In this document: piece after piece, positions 1-12,063 of the stretch
Layout: each line of letters opens with the position of its first letter
Numbering within the stretch: the stretch's first letter is position 1
Assembly: GCA_029207755.1 (NCBI GenBank)
Contig: JARCOQ010000002.1
Location: 43,603,744 to 43,667,743, forward strand
Direction of reading: 5' to 3'
From: Chamaea fasciata
Taxonomy: Eukaryota; Chordata; Aves; Passeriformes; Sylviidae
DNA: 64,000 nt
Position numbers and translations under genes: made by a program
The notes under the pieces: generated by a model
What the model was told of the DNA's origin: nothing
Database searches by the model: none
What the model saw: only the letters and a program-made list of their open reading frames with translations

Positions 1-167
1 GGCTTGCGAAATGTGATTTTTGCATGTTGGTTTGTTAATATATATATACATCATATAATGCATTTTATTTATCTGTATTTGCATCTGTCTTCAAAGGTCC
101 AGTGTAGGCAGTTCTAGATAATGGATCTCATTTCAAATTCATGTAACTCAGTTGCCTTCCCTTTCAG
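1..167 (+). other. MPHOSPH8: MPHOSPH8 intron, 3' part
   Basis: Non-coding sequence ending in a pyrimidine-rich acceptor (ttccctttcag) directly before the exon at 168. A short TA run lies at about 38-50. No other feature is seen. Confidence 0.8.
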
Positions 168-295
168 GATCTGGATTTCTTCTCTTTATTTTCCATGCAA
201 ATTTCTTTGGTAAAGATGTTGTTGCTCGGCTCTGTGGACCATGCAGTGTACAAGCTGTGGTTTTAAACGACAAATTCCAGCTCCCCGTATTTTTG
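168..295 (+). CDS. MPHOSPH8: MPHOSPH8 antepenultimate coding exon
   Basis: The exon is 128 bp. It starts with the last two bases of a split codon after the acceptor ctttcag and ends in phase 0 at TTG before the donor gtaaat. It encodes 42 complete residues containing FIFHANFFGKDVVARLCG and a Phe-Gln-Leu-Pro-Val-Phe-Leu end. This hydrophobic, beta-rich segment belongs to the MPHOSPH8 C-terminal region. Confidence 0.92.
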
Positions 296-1929
296 GTAAA
301 TCTTTTCATATAACTGATTGACTGTAAAACTATTTCATAAAGTCTTTGTAGAGCGGCCTGGGAGATCTCAATGCTGTAATTTGAATTTACAGTATTGTGA
401 TGAAGCATACTTTTTATTATGATGAGGTTTCTCTAAAATGAAACTTAATTTTCTTTGGATATGGAGAGAACTATAAAGTTGCTTGTGCTAGATTCCATAA
501 AAATTTACAACTTAAGTGTCAGGGACATAGTGCTGGACAACCTTATTCTAGGTGGCCCTGCTTGAGCAGGGGCTTGGATTAGATGTCCTGGAGAGGTCTT
601 CTCCAGCCTCTAGCCTTCTGTGATTCTGGGACTAAGGCTTCTCTAATTGACCAAGCCTCTCACATTTTTGAGCCAAGTAAGTTCTTAAAAACCTACCTCA
701 AAGTTCTAATAATTAATATCTGGGGTTTCTTTTTTAATTCATTAAATGCATCACTCTGCACAATTTTGAAGTTCTCTTGTTTTCCCAGTGGCTCATACAT
801 CAAAGATTCATACACAATGTTCTTTCAAAAACAAGCATAGTGAAAATGTTGTGTTCTGGTAGTCTTCTTACATAGCTCTTTCAGCTATAACCTACCATTA
901 ACTTTGTCCATTTTCTTTTTTTCTTGTAGGATAGTCACTTTATTTATTCCTTCAGCCCTACTGCAGGCCTTAACAAGCTTTTCATACGGCTGGCAGACTC
1001 TCCTACTGCCAAGGTACAAAATGTTCTCGAAATTAAATGTGTGTGTTTATTTGTTGTACAATAGCTCTTCCACAGTCTGAATGTTTTACATTCATATAGC
1101 TTCTAGCTGCATGTTGCAAATGTAAAACTAAGGATTTTCCTCTGTCTCCTCATCCCAGTTTCCATCAGTTACAGTTATATCCTGTGACATTGCCAGAACT
1201 TGGGAACATTGCCAGGGGTTAGTTCTGTTATAATTAAATGTTTTTATGTTGCAGTCAAAATAATTCATACAGTAGGATAAACATCTTCTCCATCTGTATT
1301 GTGAATTTGATGACTGAAAGAGTGGCTACCATTATTTTGCATACAGACATTTTTGCTTGTGTGTTGGAAATATTTACTGGGGCATGCACTCTGCTTTTAA
1401 ATAGTCTGTTGCATTTTACAGGTGGTTTGGGAAAACCAAACTGCATGTTGCAAGATGAATCCTGTTCTGCTAGCACTGATTTTGTCTTAGACACACAAGT
1501 AAATTTTCCAGATCTTTAGATTTAAAAGTTGCACTGAAGATACACTCTTAAATATTTTATTGTACTTTCTTTTCTTTTTTTAAGTGGAAAAATGCGTATT
1601 CAGATGGAAGTATATGTTTGTCTGGTTCGGATTTGGGGCTAACTTGTTCAAACACCACCTGATGCTGCAGTATTCTAATGGAGTCCTCTAACAAGCCATC
1701 TATATTTCAGTAGGGCTACTATAAACTGATTTTATTAAGGACTTTGTCATTCCTCTTTTTTCCTTTCTTAAGTCAGTAGCAATTGTGTGCCTTTTCTTGT
1801 GCCACTCCTGCATTAGGAGCGTTTAACACAGTAATCACGTGTGGCCATTGATATGGAAACCTTTGTTTGCCTTTACAGATAAAGCTGCTCATAGGAGCTT
1901 ACAGAGTGAAGTGCAATGATGACCTGTGA
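168..1929 (+). CDS. MPHOSPH8: MPHOSPH8 C-terminal end (three last coding exons; 5' part outside window)
   Basis: Three spliced exons, 168-295, 930-1013 and 1879-1929, join in frame to give the last 86 complete residues plus one split codon. The reading runs through GSGFLLFIFHANFFGKDVV, then DSHFIYSFSP and LFIRLADSPTAK, then IKLLIGAYRVK, and matches the C-terminus of vertebrate M-phase phosphoprotein 8 as I know it. All boundaries are AG/GT and the phases agree. In the family, MPHOSPH8 has an N-terminal chromodomain that binds H3K9me3, ankyrin repeats, and this compact C-terminal region. With TASOR and periphilin it forms HUSH, which silences retroelements and intronless transgenes in the nucleus. 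The chromodomain and ankyrin exons lie to the left of the window. The bird tail ends in KCNDDL, which differs from the mammalian ending I recall. The gene converges on PSPC1. Confidence 0.93.
296..929 (+). other. MPHOSPH8: MPHOSPH8 intron
   Basis: A 634-bp intron with donor gtaaat and acceptor tttcttgtag. It contains one CR1 3' end fragment in sense orientation, listed separately. Otherwise it is AT-rich without features. Confidence 0.88.
537..632 (+). mobile_element. CR1 LINE 3'-end fragment (sense)
   Basis: The sequence has the typical CR1 tail order: ggtggccctgcttgagcagg, then ggcttggattagatg, then a gaggtctt...ccagcctc block, and a terminal ttctgtgattctg. The final ATTCTG-type octamer repeat marks the CR1 3' end. 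It lies in a MPHOSPH8 intron in the same orientation as the gene. The 5' end is truncated, as is usual for CR1. Confidence 0.85.
930..1013 (+). CDS. MPHOSPH8: MPHOSPH8 penultimate coding exon
   Basis: The exon is 84 bp, exactly 28 codons, phase 0 at both ends, between acceptor ttcttgtag and donor gtacaa. It encodes DSHFIYSFSPTAGLNKLF followed by an IRLADSPTAK end, closely matching the mammalian DSHFVYSFSP...LFIRL segment. Confidence 0.93.
1014..1878 (+). other. MPHOSPH8: MPHOSPH8 last intron
   Basis: An 865-bp intron with donor gtacaa and acceptor ctttacag. No repeat or further exon is recognised. Open frames on both strands at about 1240-1520 have no family resemblance. Confidence 0.85.
1879..1929 (+). 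CDS. MPHOSPH8: MPHOSPH8 last coding exon with stop
   Basis: After the acceptor tgcctttacag the frame reads IKLLIGAYRVKCNDDL and stops at TGA (1927-1929). The block LLIGAYRV is the conserved MPHOSPH8 terminus. The last residues, KCNDDL, are not shared with the short mammalian ending I recall. Confidence 0.93.
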   Translation: MKLLIGAYRVKCNDDL

Positions 1930-2850
1930 ACATGAGTGAACTGACACTTTTTTGGATATACTTCCCATTCCTCTCGTCAGAGACTGACAAAGCAGTTTGG
2001 AACTTTTTGGCACCACACTCTGAAGACTCAGTTCCCAGCTTGCTGCCACTAGTTGCCGTCACAGGAAGTGTGTGTTGGAGAGCAGTTGAAAACGCTGCAC
2101 TGGTGGGACAGGGTTGTCAGCTTTTTTTACTGTGTACAGATGTAGATGTAAGTATTCGTGCCAATACATACAAATTCTGTTTTTCTTTAACTTGTGGAGT
2201 ACAGACTGCATATTTCAGCTTTTCCACAATGTGGAATGGTGCATATAAGAACTATTTAAGGTAATTACATGAAATCTTTTTTAAAGATCTTCTTCATTTG
2301 TAAACTAAAGTTTTCTACTTATTTTAACGTTTCTCTGTGAAATGCAGAACTGGCATATTATTGGAATGGGTAGAAATTACACTTTCAAATGACTGCATTA
2401 GGTTTAAATTGCTGAGGGCTGTGTTCTGGTTTAAAACCCCTCCTGTTCTGTCTCTCAGTGAGACACCAGTTATGCTTAGAGTGGTTCCCTTTAAACAGAG
2501 TTTAGTCTGCAGGCATGAGCAAAGACCTGTGAACAGGCTCAGTCCACAGAAGGGTCAAAGTCAGGTTCCCAGTTAAATCACTGCTTAAACCTGCTCTGGT
2601 ATTAGAGAAGCAACTGGTAGTTTTACAGACATCTTAACTTTTGAGGTCTTAGGTGACATCTGGAATAACAAACACAAGCTGAAAATAGCAAACCAGAAAA
2701 CTTGTAGCTACCTTCAGTGTCCAGGCAGTGGTTTTTGTAGACGAGAAGCTACATAGAGAATTTCAGATGTCCTCAGCCTGACAGATGACAGAACACATGT
2801 TGTCCTTTACTTCAGAAATTCAGTTCCTCAGTGCAAAAAGCTGCTATCTT

Positions 2851-2875
2851 TTTATTATTATTATTATTATTATTT
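2851..2875. repeat. (TTA)n microsatellite
   Basis: About eight consecutive TTA units followed by another T-rich stretch, inside the presumed MPHOSPH8 3' UTR. Confidence 0.9.
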
Positions 2876-3184
2876 TATTTAAGTAACCCATTTTATCAGA
2901 TGACAGCAGTTTTGTAGTGGTCGTGTGCTGTAAAATATACATGTAATACTTCTGCATGGAGTATAGAATATTTTTCTTCATAAATCAACCAACATCTTGA
3001 AAGGTAGGAAAAACCAAACCGGATCGTGCCTTTGCTGTTCTAGTTGTCATGTGTAGTTTACATGCCACTATGTGCCTATTTTATTAGCAAAACTATTGTG
3101 CATAAATTCTTGATGATTTTGACTGCTCACCATCAAAATGGTGCAGCTGTATGAAGTATCCTTTTAAGAACTGTGACTTTTTTT

Positions 3185-3192
3185 AATATAAA
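3185..3192 (+). terminator. Variant polyadenylation signal for MPHOSPH8
   Basis: AATATAAA contains the known weak hexamers AATATA and TATAAA. It is followed within 20-40 bases by tttttaatttttggttcttg, a plausible U/GU-rich downstream element. Weak evidence on its own. Confidence 0.4.
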
Positions 3193-4171
3193 GTTCAATT
3201 AACGAGTTTTTAATTTTTGGTTCTTGAAGCCTAAATCTTTCACATTTAAGAGATGCCAAATGAGTAACAAAGGACACCAATTTTGTGGAATGTCACATTA
3301 AGCTATATAAAACTAGAACAGCAGCATGACATACAAATACTCATTTCTGTTTTGATTTAGAATAGTTGCTTATGTTTTTGCACAGTATTGATGAAATCTT
3401 AACAAATGTGGGTTTTGAACAGACTTTTGATACCTCCACCTCTCTGAAATATGTCAGATACCTCACTTTGCTAAGTGTGAATTCCTGAGATGCACGAAAA
3501 GCACTGGCTGAGAATCAGGTATGTCGCTGCCAGCACTTGGGACTTTGTGTAGCTGAAATTTAGGTCACTGTGCATAACCCTGGATGATGCATAAGGAGAG
3601 GGGCCACTGGTGTTTCCTTATGCTGGAGTACCAAGTTTCATCTCCGTGGCTGCCCCTCGCAGTTACTCCGGTGCGGGACATGTGGCAGCACAGCGTGTGT
3701 GGGACAAGCTCGGTACAGCACCTGCCAGTGGGGAATGCTGGAGCTGCTCCAGGTGGGGATAAAAGGTGTTTTGAACAAATGTCCAAATGATAGAGATGCT
3801 GTTTAGAAACTGTTGTACAGTCTAACCTAAAAATGTCTAGTAATGCTCCAAGAGTTGATAAAGCAACTAGTTTGTTGTTTAGCTGTTGATTTGGGGGTCG
3901 TTTCGTTTTTTATCTTGAGACACTTGGGAGAGGAGGGATGAGTTCTGCAGAATATGGGAATGAAATCAGGGGTTCATGATGCTTTTATTAGGGATGGATA
4001 TTTTGCAGCCATCTTCCTCTTTTAGTCGGCAATATAAATTCAGAATCCCTATTGAAGATGCATAAGAAGTGTACGAAAAGCTGTTTGAAGCTGGGTTTTG
4101 TCCGTTTTTATTGTAATGGTTTTATCCAATTGCTGAAAATGGTTTTGGTGGACAAAAGATGAAGTAGCTAC

Positions 4172-4177
4172 AATAAA
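4172..4177 (+). terminator. Canonical AATAAA, possible distal MPHOSPH8 poly(A) signal
   Basis: This is the first canonical AATAAA on the plus strand after the MPHOSPH8 stop. GT-containing sequence (actgtggag, cctgtgaag) follows 20-40 bases downstream. Confidence 0.4.
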
Positions 4178-4199
4178 AGCAATTCTTTAGGCACTGTGG

Positions 4200-7100
4200 A
4201 GAAATACCTGTGAAGTACTTGCTCAGTTTCTTCTTGCTGCCACCAGCAAGGGCTGCAGCTGCAGGTCCCATGAACTGCAGTGGTAGCAAATGGTTCTGAA
4301 GGCTCAGGGTCCTTACCTTCACTGCTCCAGCACCAGTACTGCTGTGCCGGGCTTCTTTCACAGGTGCTGACAGTCAGTGAGTGACACAGCTAAACATGTC
4401 GCAGGTCTTCTGTGCTTTCCGCACCCATTTGCAAAAACACGATGGGTTTGGATCAGTCTAAATTTAAGAAACCTGTTCCAATATGGGGAAGAGACAGCAC
4501 AGTGTTGCGCTGGCATCTTAGCCAGCCAGGACTGGTACCATATGGTACTGGGAAACAGCCAGTGTAATGTCATTCCTTGCGTTAGTCTGTCCAGATGGTG
4601 GCTGCCCAGGATCATGGGAGCAGTGATGACCCTGCAGGATGCATTGCTGTAGCAGTGCTGGAGTCCATAATGTTTTTCAAGAAGGCAAGAGAACTATAAA
4701 GGCTGTGTGTTTCTAGGCACTTTTAGCATAGGCATGTGCTGTAAGCCCATCACTGAATCCTGACACTTCAAAATTCGTGGTTTTCTGTGTCCCATGTAAA
4801 CAAGAAAAGTATTTTTCGCCTTCTGAATGTGTCTTAAAATGTTCAAGTGAGGGGCAAAGACAAGTTTGGAAAAAACTACCTGAAAAGGACACCACACACT
4901 ACAAATTTGTGCAGAAGTGAGGCAGCAGGAAAAATTAAGCTTAGGGTCTCCCAAATCTCAGATACCTCAAGTATAGCAGTCAGCAGGAAGGGACCAGGCA
5001 GCAGATAGTTCTTTTTGATTTCAAGTCACCTGTTTTTCCACAGCAAAGTCTCACCTATCATGTGTGGTAGCTACAAATGAATCTTTTTCCAAGACTGTCT
5101 GTAATACTTCCTACATGATCTGAAGTGTAAGGAACTCCTCTGATCAGTTACTGGTGGCAGTGGCGCAGTTACAGGAGAGAGGTCAGACCTTAGCATTGTC
5201 TCCCTCCTCTGCTGTGCCTGTTGCTCTTAAGGGAAGGCACAGCTCTGCTGCTGTGACAACCCAAACCCTGTGTACGGGAACTGAAGATATTTTCACATAC
5301 CCAAGGAGATGAGGACCTGCTCCAAAACTGGATTCATTGCAGCTGTGTGGGCATAGGCCACCAGGGCTTGAGGGACAGGATTGCCCATGTGGTGACATCT
5401 CAATCTGTCATCTCAATTCCTCTCTCCGAGATGAATTTGGGAAGAAAGCCCTGTTAGGCCTGCTACAGCAACTGCATGTCTTAGATTGAACACAACCCTC
5501 CAGCTGGGGAGAGGGGAAGGTGCAGTTTGGGCCCCTCCCACCTGTAAAGGCTGTGCTGACAGAGTTCTTCTCAAAAAGGCTTTACAAAGTTGGGTGAGAC
5601 AACTTGTATGGAAAAGCTTGCACAGGAGCTTTAAAGGCTTTGAAAGTTCCCTCACCTTCCTAGATCTGTCAGCTCTACCGTGTCAGAGAATAGTTCTTTC
5701 TGTGAACAGCAGGGTTATGATCCCTAAAACCACAAGTGAACCCCCAGACCAGGTCTGCTGCATCCACCCTTCCTGAATCCAAATGATTACCGGGAGGCCC
5801 CCAATGGTTCCCCAATGCAGGGAGTCCAGGTAAGTACAGCCACACATCACTGCCTTGCACTGTTTTTCTTAGTGGTATGGTGCAACACTTCCATGCACTG
5901 AAACAGTGATACAAGACTGCCACCTTGGCACCACTACCATGAGCCTGGCTCCACCGTCTCTATTCACTTCACTTACACAGCCAGATTAACAGGACCTCTT
6001 AACCCCCCCCCATCTCCTGTTCTCCAGCTGGAAAAACCCTGCTGCCTGGCCCCATGGCTCCTGTGCTCCAGTCTTCTGATTGCCCAGTGGATTCCATGGG
6101 ACTTGTTCCCACATCTTCTTGGCTTCAAGATACCAGAACTGGGGCAGTGTTTCAGGTGCAGTCTCAGAAGTCCTGAACAGAGAGATTGCTCTTCTGGCCC
6201 CTGCTCAGCCATGATCTTCTAATGGAGCCCAGGATGTGGGTGGACACTTTCATCTTCATTTGTCCCTCAGGGCCCCAGACCAACCTCTGCAAAGCTGCTT
6301 TGCCAGCAGTCTGTGCCCAGGATCTACAACTGCATCAACTTAGTTCAGTTCCTGCTGCCAGGCTTAACTCTGTGAGGTTTCTGTCAAGCCTTCAATTCAT
6401 GTCCACTGCCTTGCTGATTTCAGGAAATAGAAAATAAACATGCTGTTAGTAATTTAATTTGAAACAGTTTTACAATAGCTATATAAATTTTTAAAAACCC
6501 TGGTGATAAATTACAGGCCAGTGTTCACATCACATAAAACTAATTTTTCATTCTTCATTCATGGTTTTTCATCTTTTTATTGGACTACATTAAGACAGCA
6601 GGTTTTTGTAGCATAACTTCCTACTCAACCGTACAGACAGCTTACTGCAGCTGTAATCTCCCCTATGATTAACATTTCCTTCCAGTTCTTTTCAGCTGTC
6701 ACTGGCTCATACCATTTTTGTCTAGGTAATTAATACTTTTGTGTTTGCCTAAACTTCTGCAGCATAAACACAATCCCCATTACTGCTTTTTCTTTAAACC
6801 CTACCACTTTCCTGTGTTTTTTCATATATTGTAGGGCTTGAAAATATTTTCATACTTTTTAAAGTCCAACAGCAATCATTTAATATATCATTTACTCTTA
6901 TTATTCTTGTAGATTGTATGAACTTTAATCCTTTTACTGACACCCATTTCCCTTAACACTGATGTTTCTAGAAAGAAAATCTGCTTCGAGTGGAGTCTAG
7001 ATGAAAAGGGCATCAGTACCTCAGTTACACATCAAAGTAGGCCAACATCAGCTCTACTCTGAAATGCTGAACTGGCACCACCTTCTGTGCCAGAGGCTGA

Positions 7101-8624
7101 AGACAGTAACATCACAAAAGCTGTAACTTGTCTCCTCATGTAGGAAGAGGTCTTGGAGCTCACAAGCAGATGTATTCACATTCTTCTCATGTCTTTTTCA
7201 AGCTGAGGTATTGATGGAGGACACACCACCTCCAAGCTGAGTCCTTTTGTATCATTTCAAACAGCCCTTTTCACTCAGGTCTCACAGGTCCTGCCTTTCT
7301 GCAAGCAGAGAGAAAACAGCTTAACTGAGAATGACCAGTTTGTCCTTCTTCTACCTTCAGCCAGGTGTGACAGAATTAGTTACTGTTTTATTAGATAACA
7401 GCATTATTTGTGTGCCCAAGAGCACAGAGAGATAAAAAGAAAGACATACACACATTAAGCACAAAAATAGTACTAACTGAAAACTGAGTAAAAATGTACC
7501 ATTACAGGACTTCTAACAGGCGACAACATTATATTCTCACCTGGATTGTCCGTGCAACTCCAAGGTGCAGAGCAGCATTTTGCACATCATCACAATGTAA
7601 CAGCTGTCTTCAGTTCTGAGGCTGGGCAGCCACCAGCAGCTTTCATTGAAACCTAATGCATTCAATGGAGAGAAACATTTCCAAGATATAAGTATGATTC
7701 AGGCTGAGGAGTTACAAGAGACACTCGAGTGATAACTTCCTTTGAAAGTGTGCTTCGTCATCAAAGTGGAGCACTTAAGAAGACTCAAATGGCAAGTAAC
7801 AGGGCAACACATCAGCAAATACAGCTGGATAAAGAGCTGAAAAATGCTAGCAATTTTTCAGACAGCCCTCCCTCCCCCCCCAAGGTTACCTGGAGCTCCC
7901 TCTGTTCAGGAAGCCCAGGAGCAAGCACCCTGGCACAACACTTAACACAGTTTCATTAGGCCATTGCACTTTGTCAGCCAGGTTCACACTGCAGTCTGAG
8001 GTCCACACACAAGTGACGGAATGGTGGAAAAGAATAAAGGTTTTTATCACTTCACTGAGACAAGGAGTTGTTATTTAGCCAGTAAAAGGAACACTTGTAT
8101 CTCCAAAGAACCTTGACCATCCTTTTTTATCCCTCACAGGAAGGAAACTAAGCTGACAGAAAAATTCTGAGATGCCTGGGAAACCTGCCAAACACTGAGG
8201 TTCCCAAATGGCTCTCATGCACAGCAGCACTCTCATATGTAGTGACAACCAAGACTGAATTTCAGTTGCTACATGGTCAAGACAAAATGTCCTCTGGATA
8301 AAAAGAAAAAAAAATCCACCTGAATCAAACTCTGAAAAAATTAGGCATTTTCTGGTTTACTACTACTATTCTGACAAAGAGCTTTAGCTGGTTGGGTTTT
8401 TTTTTGGATTTTGTGAGTAAATGCTTGTAGCTTGCTTATTTCCATAGTCTGGTTTATATTACAAATCATTGTGTGATAATTTTTATACTGTAATTTTACT
8501 ACAACTAGAAAATAATGGGACTCCTAAGTAAAGGGCAAAAGCAAAACCACAAAACAAGGTGTGCAACAACTTTCCCACCTCCTCAGTGCCCCTCCAAGAC
8601 CATGACAAGGGTCCAGGTTAGGGA
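4200..8624. other. Intergenic, no gene recognised
   Basis: Somewhat more GC-rich around 4.2-6.4 kb than the AT-rich interval to the right. Short C runs occur near 6003-6011 and 7871-7880. Open frames here are under about 100 codons and show no family resemblance or splice pattern that I can support. Confidence 0.6.
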
Positions 8625-9596
8625 ACACAAACTGGACAAGTCACATGTGCTGAGCCTGATGGGATGCTCCCATGAGTGCTGAAGGAGCTGGCTGCTGGTG
8701 TTGCAAGGCTACTCTCCATTGCTGACAAAGTGTGGCAACTGGGAGACGTGTGCAAGGACCAGGGGAAAGCAACAGTCACTTCAAGAAGGGCAGGAAAGGA
8801 CTGGGGTAACTACAGGCCCTGGGAAGGTTATGGACCAACTACTCCAGAAAACCATTTCCAGACCAAGAAGGGCAAGAAGGTAAGTGGCAGTAGTCAGCAT
8901 GGATGCTGCAAATTCTTAAGGATCCCAACTGGAGAGCCTCTCTGGTGGGTGACCAGTTCAGTGGATATGGGCAGAGTGGATATTGTCTGTCTTGGCTTAG
9001 GAAATCTTTTGACACTGCCATAGTATCTCCAAGTTACCATTTTTGATCCTGTCATCATACTGACAGACTAGTGACAGGCTCAGTAAGTGGACCATGAAGT
9101 GGACTAAAACCTGGCTGAACACATGGGCCTAGAAGGTTGTCAGTGGCATGAAGTCCTCTTGGATGTGAGTGAATAGCAAGAGTATCCCTGTACTAAGGCC
9201 AGTCTTTTTCCAGATCTTCATTTCTGCCCTGGTTGATGGGACAACACATCATCCAGTCTGCAGGTAACACAAAGCTGAGAGGAGTGGCTGCTAGGCCATG
9301 GTGTCATGCCACCATCCAGTGATCTCTCAACTGACTGGAGAAATGGGCTTACAGGATGTCATGAAATTCCAACAGAAGGAAATGCCAAATCCTGCACCTG
9401 GGCAGAAATAATCCCAGACACCAGGCTAGGCTGGAGGCCAGCTTACTTTTGCAGGTAAGGACATGGTGGCCCTGGTGAACACCAAGTCCAAGAACCACCC
9501 TGAGCAAAGAGCACAACCTGGCCACAAAGGCAGCCAGTGGCATCCTGCTTTACAAAGGAAGTTGCCAGCACATGGAGAAGGATGATCATCTGGTCT
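8625..9596 (+). pseudogene. Decayed CR1 LINE ORF2 (reverse transcriptase) and 3' flank, sense
   Basis: Broken reverse-transcriptase coding sequence of a CR1 non-LTR retrotransposon. Translation of about 8676-9023 shows the CR1 order: a VLRELA-like block (MLKELAAGVARLLS), an NYRP motif, SSQHG, then VTSSVDMGRVDIVCL, which corresponds to the family's VDEGRAVDVVYLDFSKAFD block. The catalytic-domain residues after it are degraded. DNA further on matches the CR1 segments around acacaaagctgagaggagtg, ggagaaatgggctacagg-like, aaatgccaaatcctgcacctgg, ctaggctggaggccagctt and ggcatcctgc. Frames shift and stops interrupt, so it is inactive. The 5' end is not determined; the right end abuts an inverted CR1 piece. 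Confidence 0.88.
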
Positions 9597-9640
9597 GAAC
9601 CCCTGCCATGGACTGGGACACCCTTTCCATGTGATTACGA
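9583..9640 (-). mobile_element. CR1 LINE 3'-end fragment (antisense), abutting the CR1 above
   Basis: The stretch gatcatctggtctgaacccc followed by tgccatggactgggacacc matches the reverse complement of the usual CR1 3' region (GATCATCTGGTCCAACCCCCCTGCCATGG...). It begins where the sense CR1 stops, so two elements in opposite orientation are joined or nested. Confidence 0.6.
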
Positions 9641-12044
9641 AACAGATGAATTGGTCTGGTCCTTTATATATCCAAGTCTCTTATTTACTGTTAACACAAC
9701 TACTGAGACAGCTCTGAGTCCTTTTGCTAAGCCAGAAATACACAGGAGAATTAACACGAGTTTCTCTTGCTTTACCAGTAGAACTTCCACGTCTTGGTCA
9801 AATCCCACCAGTGTTTATGTATAAAAATAACTGGTATTTTAGAATTTTTAAATTGAACTTAGCTGCATAGAACTCCTTTTAAAACCTTGCTATCTGTCAG
9901 CCCCACTGAGATGCTCCCCACAGTCAGGGCAGATGGCACTACACCCGTGTGCACGCAAACCAAACTGTGCCCTGGGCTTCCCAGAGCACATGGACACCAC
10001 CTTCCAGACCAGAGCCCTCTGATTAATTAACAGCCAAAGACTGTTTAGAATCAGTAACTACTGTGTTGGTTGTACAAGCCAACAGGATTCTGAGTGCAAT
10101 GTACCAGTAACATGCAGGAGCTCAGACATAGCATCATATTAATGTGGCACTCTGGGGTTTGGACAGCTCGCCAGAGCTTGAGCTGACTGCTAGAAGCTGT
10201 GTACATGTGCTTGAAGTCCTTCAAAAACATAACACACGGCAGGAATTATGCCACGACTTGTATTATCTGAAATCAAGTATTACTTGAAGTGTAGAAGCAC
10301 AACTACATCAAATCACAAATCTGAACTAAGAGTGGGGTACCTATTTCAGTAACTGCTGGATAAAGCCATATACCTTAATACGTACCTTGTACTAAAACCT
10401 GGTTTAGGAGTCCCTTTTGTCTGCGTAAGATAGCAGAAGCGTTCTGCACAAGCCAGTCTTCATCTGCATTTTAAGATTTTAATAGTAACCTAAAAAATAA
10501 AGAGACAGTAAATAACTGACATTTCAAGCAAAAGGGAAAAACGCAGTAGCTTCTCTTTTCAAACACCCATTACATATGGAGTAATAAACCATGAAAAAAA
10601 CTTCCCATTACCAGAAAAAAATCCATTTATTCTCTACCCATTCTTTCCACTTGGCTGTTTCTCCACAGATTTTTAGTACCCGAGCAGTTAAACAACAGCT
10701 GCTCTAAGAACATTAACAAGTTCCTAGATTTTCATATTTCTGCTTGGAGTAGATTAACTGCAGTTCTGCTCCAAAGAGCCCCAAGTCATTTCTCTTTGGC
10801 GGTTTTCTAAAACATACGTACTTCATGTGACAGAAGACATTCTACATGTTGTCTTCTAGGCCTGCCAAGGCACATGGCGAAAGTGGCATTTCATCCTTCT
10901 AATATTAGTGCCACTAAAGTGATCAGGATCCCTGCACACAACACTGAGTCATTAGTGACACTTGAGAATCAACAGCACTCACTGCAGTCTCCTCTGTCTG
11001 CAGTGTGTTGTTGTACATTGTTAACTAGGGGCAAAGTTATCTATCAAAATAATACAACTAAACTGAGCTGGAGTAAAATGTCCCACTTTATAATAACATC
11101 TCACAACAGAACTGCATACTAGTACCATTAAAATAGAGTTTAATACTACAAGCATTAGAAATTGATGCAAAAGTTTAGGACCTCCATAATTTTACAACTT
11201 CTGCAATAGATCTGCTTGCATTTGCAGTAGGTGCAGTTAGAAGAACAGCTAGTCAATATTATTCCTACTACATTTACTAATTAATAATTAAATTATTGTA
11301 ATTTTATTAAAAATGCCTAAAAAGAAGTGTTAACAGGGGTATCCATCTTGCGCAGTGTGTGTCTTCTCATAGAGCAGACATGCAAAACTATCCAAAGTGT
11401 TTAAAATTCAGCAGCTCCATGCCCCAGCCATTCAGGCTTCAAAACAGCTCTCATCTGTAGGCACGTTCCCTCCTCCCAGAATTAAAATCACCTCTTCTCC
11501 ATAAGTGCCTCCAAATTATAGTAAGATGTGAACACTGCAATGTTTGATAGGCTTAGCGTAATCCCTTACTCAGGCACAGAAACGCATTGCAGAGCCTGAG
11601 AGCCCTAATGAAATGTCTACAGAGAAGACTGCCCGGAAAGGTCCTGATGACAACAGCACAGAGGGGTAGAGAACTCCCCATACTCTCAGGTAAAGACTTG
11701 TTAAAACAATTTTCCAACATCTTGAGGTCCTGTTTGATGATCATAAAAGTTAGCACACCCTGGAAAGTATTACAGAAAGAATTCCTTTGGAAAGCCACAC
11801 ACAGGTTGCACCTTTCAGGCTAGCTTCACTTTAGGAACAGTCCCAAAAAGCAATTCAAGAAGTGACATACGTGTAAATTGCAACACACAACCACAAACAT
11901 TTACAATAAAGGTAACATTTACCTTATCAGGCACAGCTGAAAACAGGCTGAGACTCACAGCTCAGAATAAACAGTTTTAAACTTGGCATGATTTAATGTC
12001 TGAGTCCTATTAAATCAATTCTCCCATTTGGTTCCTTTTTATCT

Positions 12045-12063
12045 TCCCCCCTCCCCCCCCCCC
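12045..12063. repeat. Poly-C tract
   Basis: Cytosines interrupted by one T over about 19 bases, followed by atgg. Confidence 0.9.

Larger units (their letters stand above)
1930..3215 (+). other. MPHOSPH8: MPHOSPH8 3' UTR (proximal estimate)
   Basis: Sequence downstream of the MPHOSPH8 stop, AT-rich, with a (TTA)n microsatellite at 2851-2875. There is no canonical AATAAA before 4172, but an AATATAAA cluster at 3185-3192 is followed by a T-rich stretch, so the 3' end could be near 3.21 kb. If 4172 is used instead, the UTR is about 2.26 kb. Inference from signals only. Confidence 0.5.

Noticed and set aside
1618..1640. tRNA B-box-like ggttcggatttgg
   Set aside because: No A box, no cloverleaf and no terminator T run at the right spacing.
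1926..2264. 112-codon plus-strand open frame starting at the MPHOSPH8 stop
   Set aside because: It lies in the 3' UTR in another frame, with no family resemblance and no upstream promoter or splice evidence.
8676..9023. 115-codon plus-strand open frame as a gene
   Set aside because: Its sequence is a decayed CR1 reverse transcriptase, with motifs broken by frame shifts on either side. Annotated as a transposon relic.
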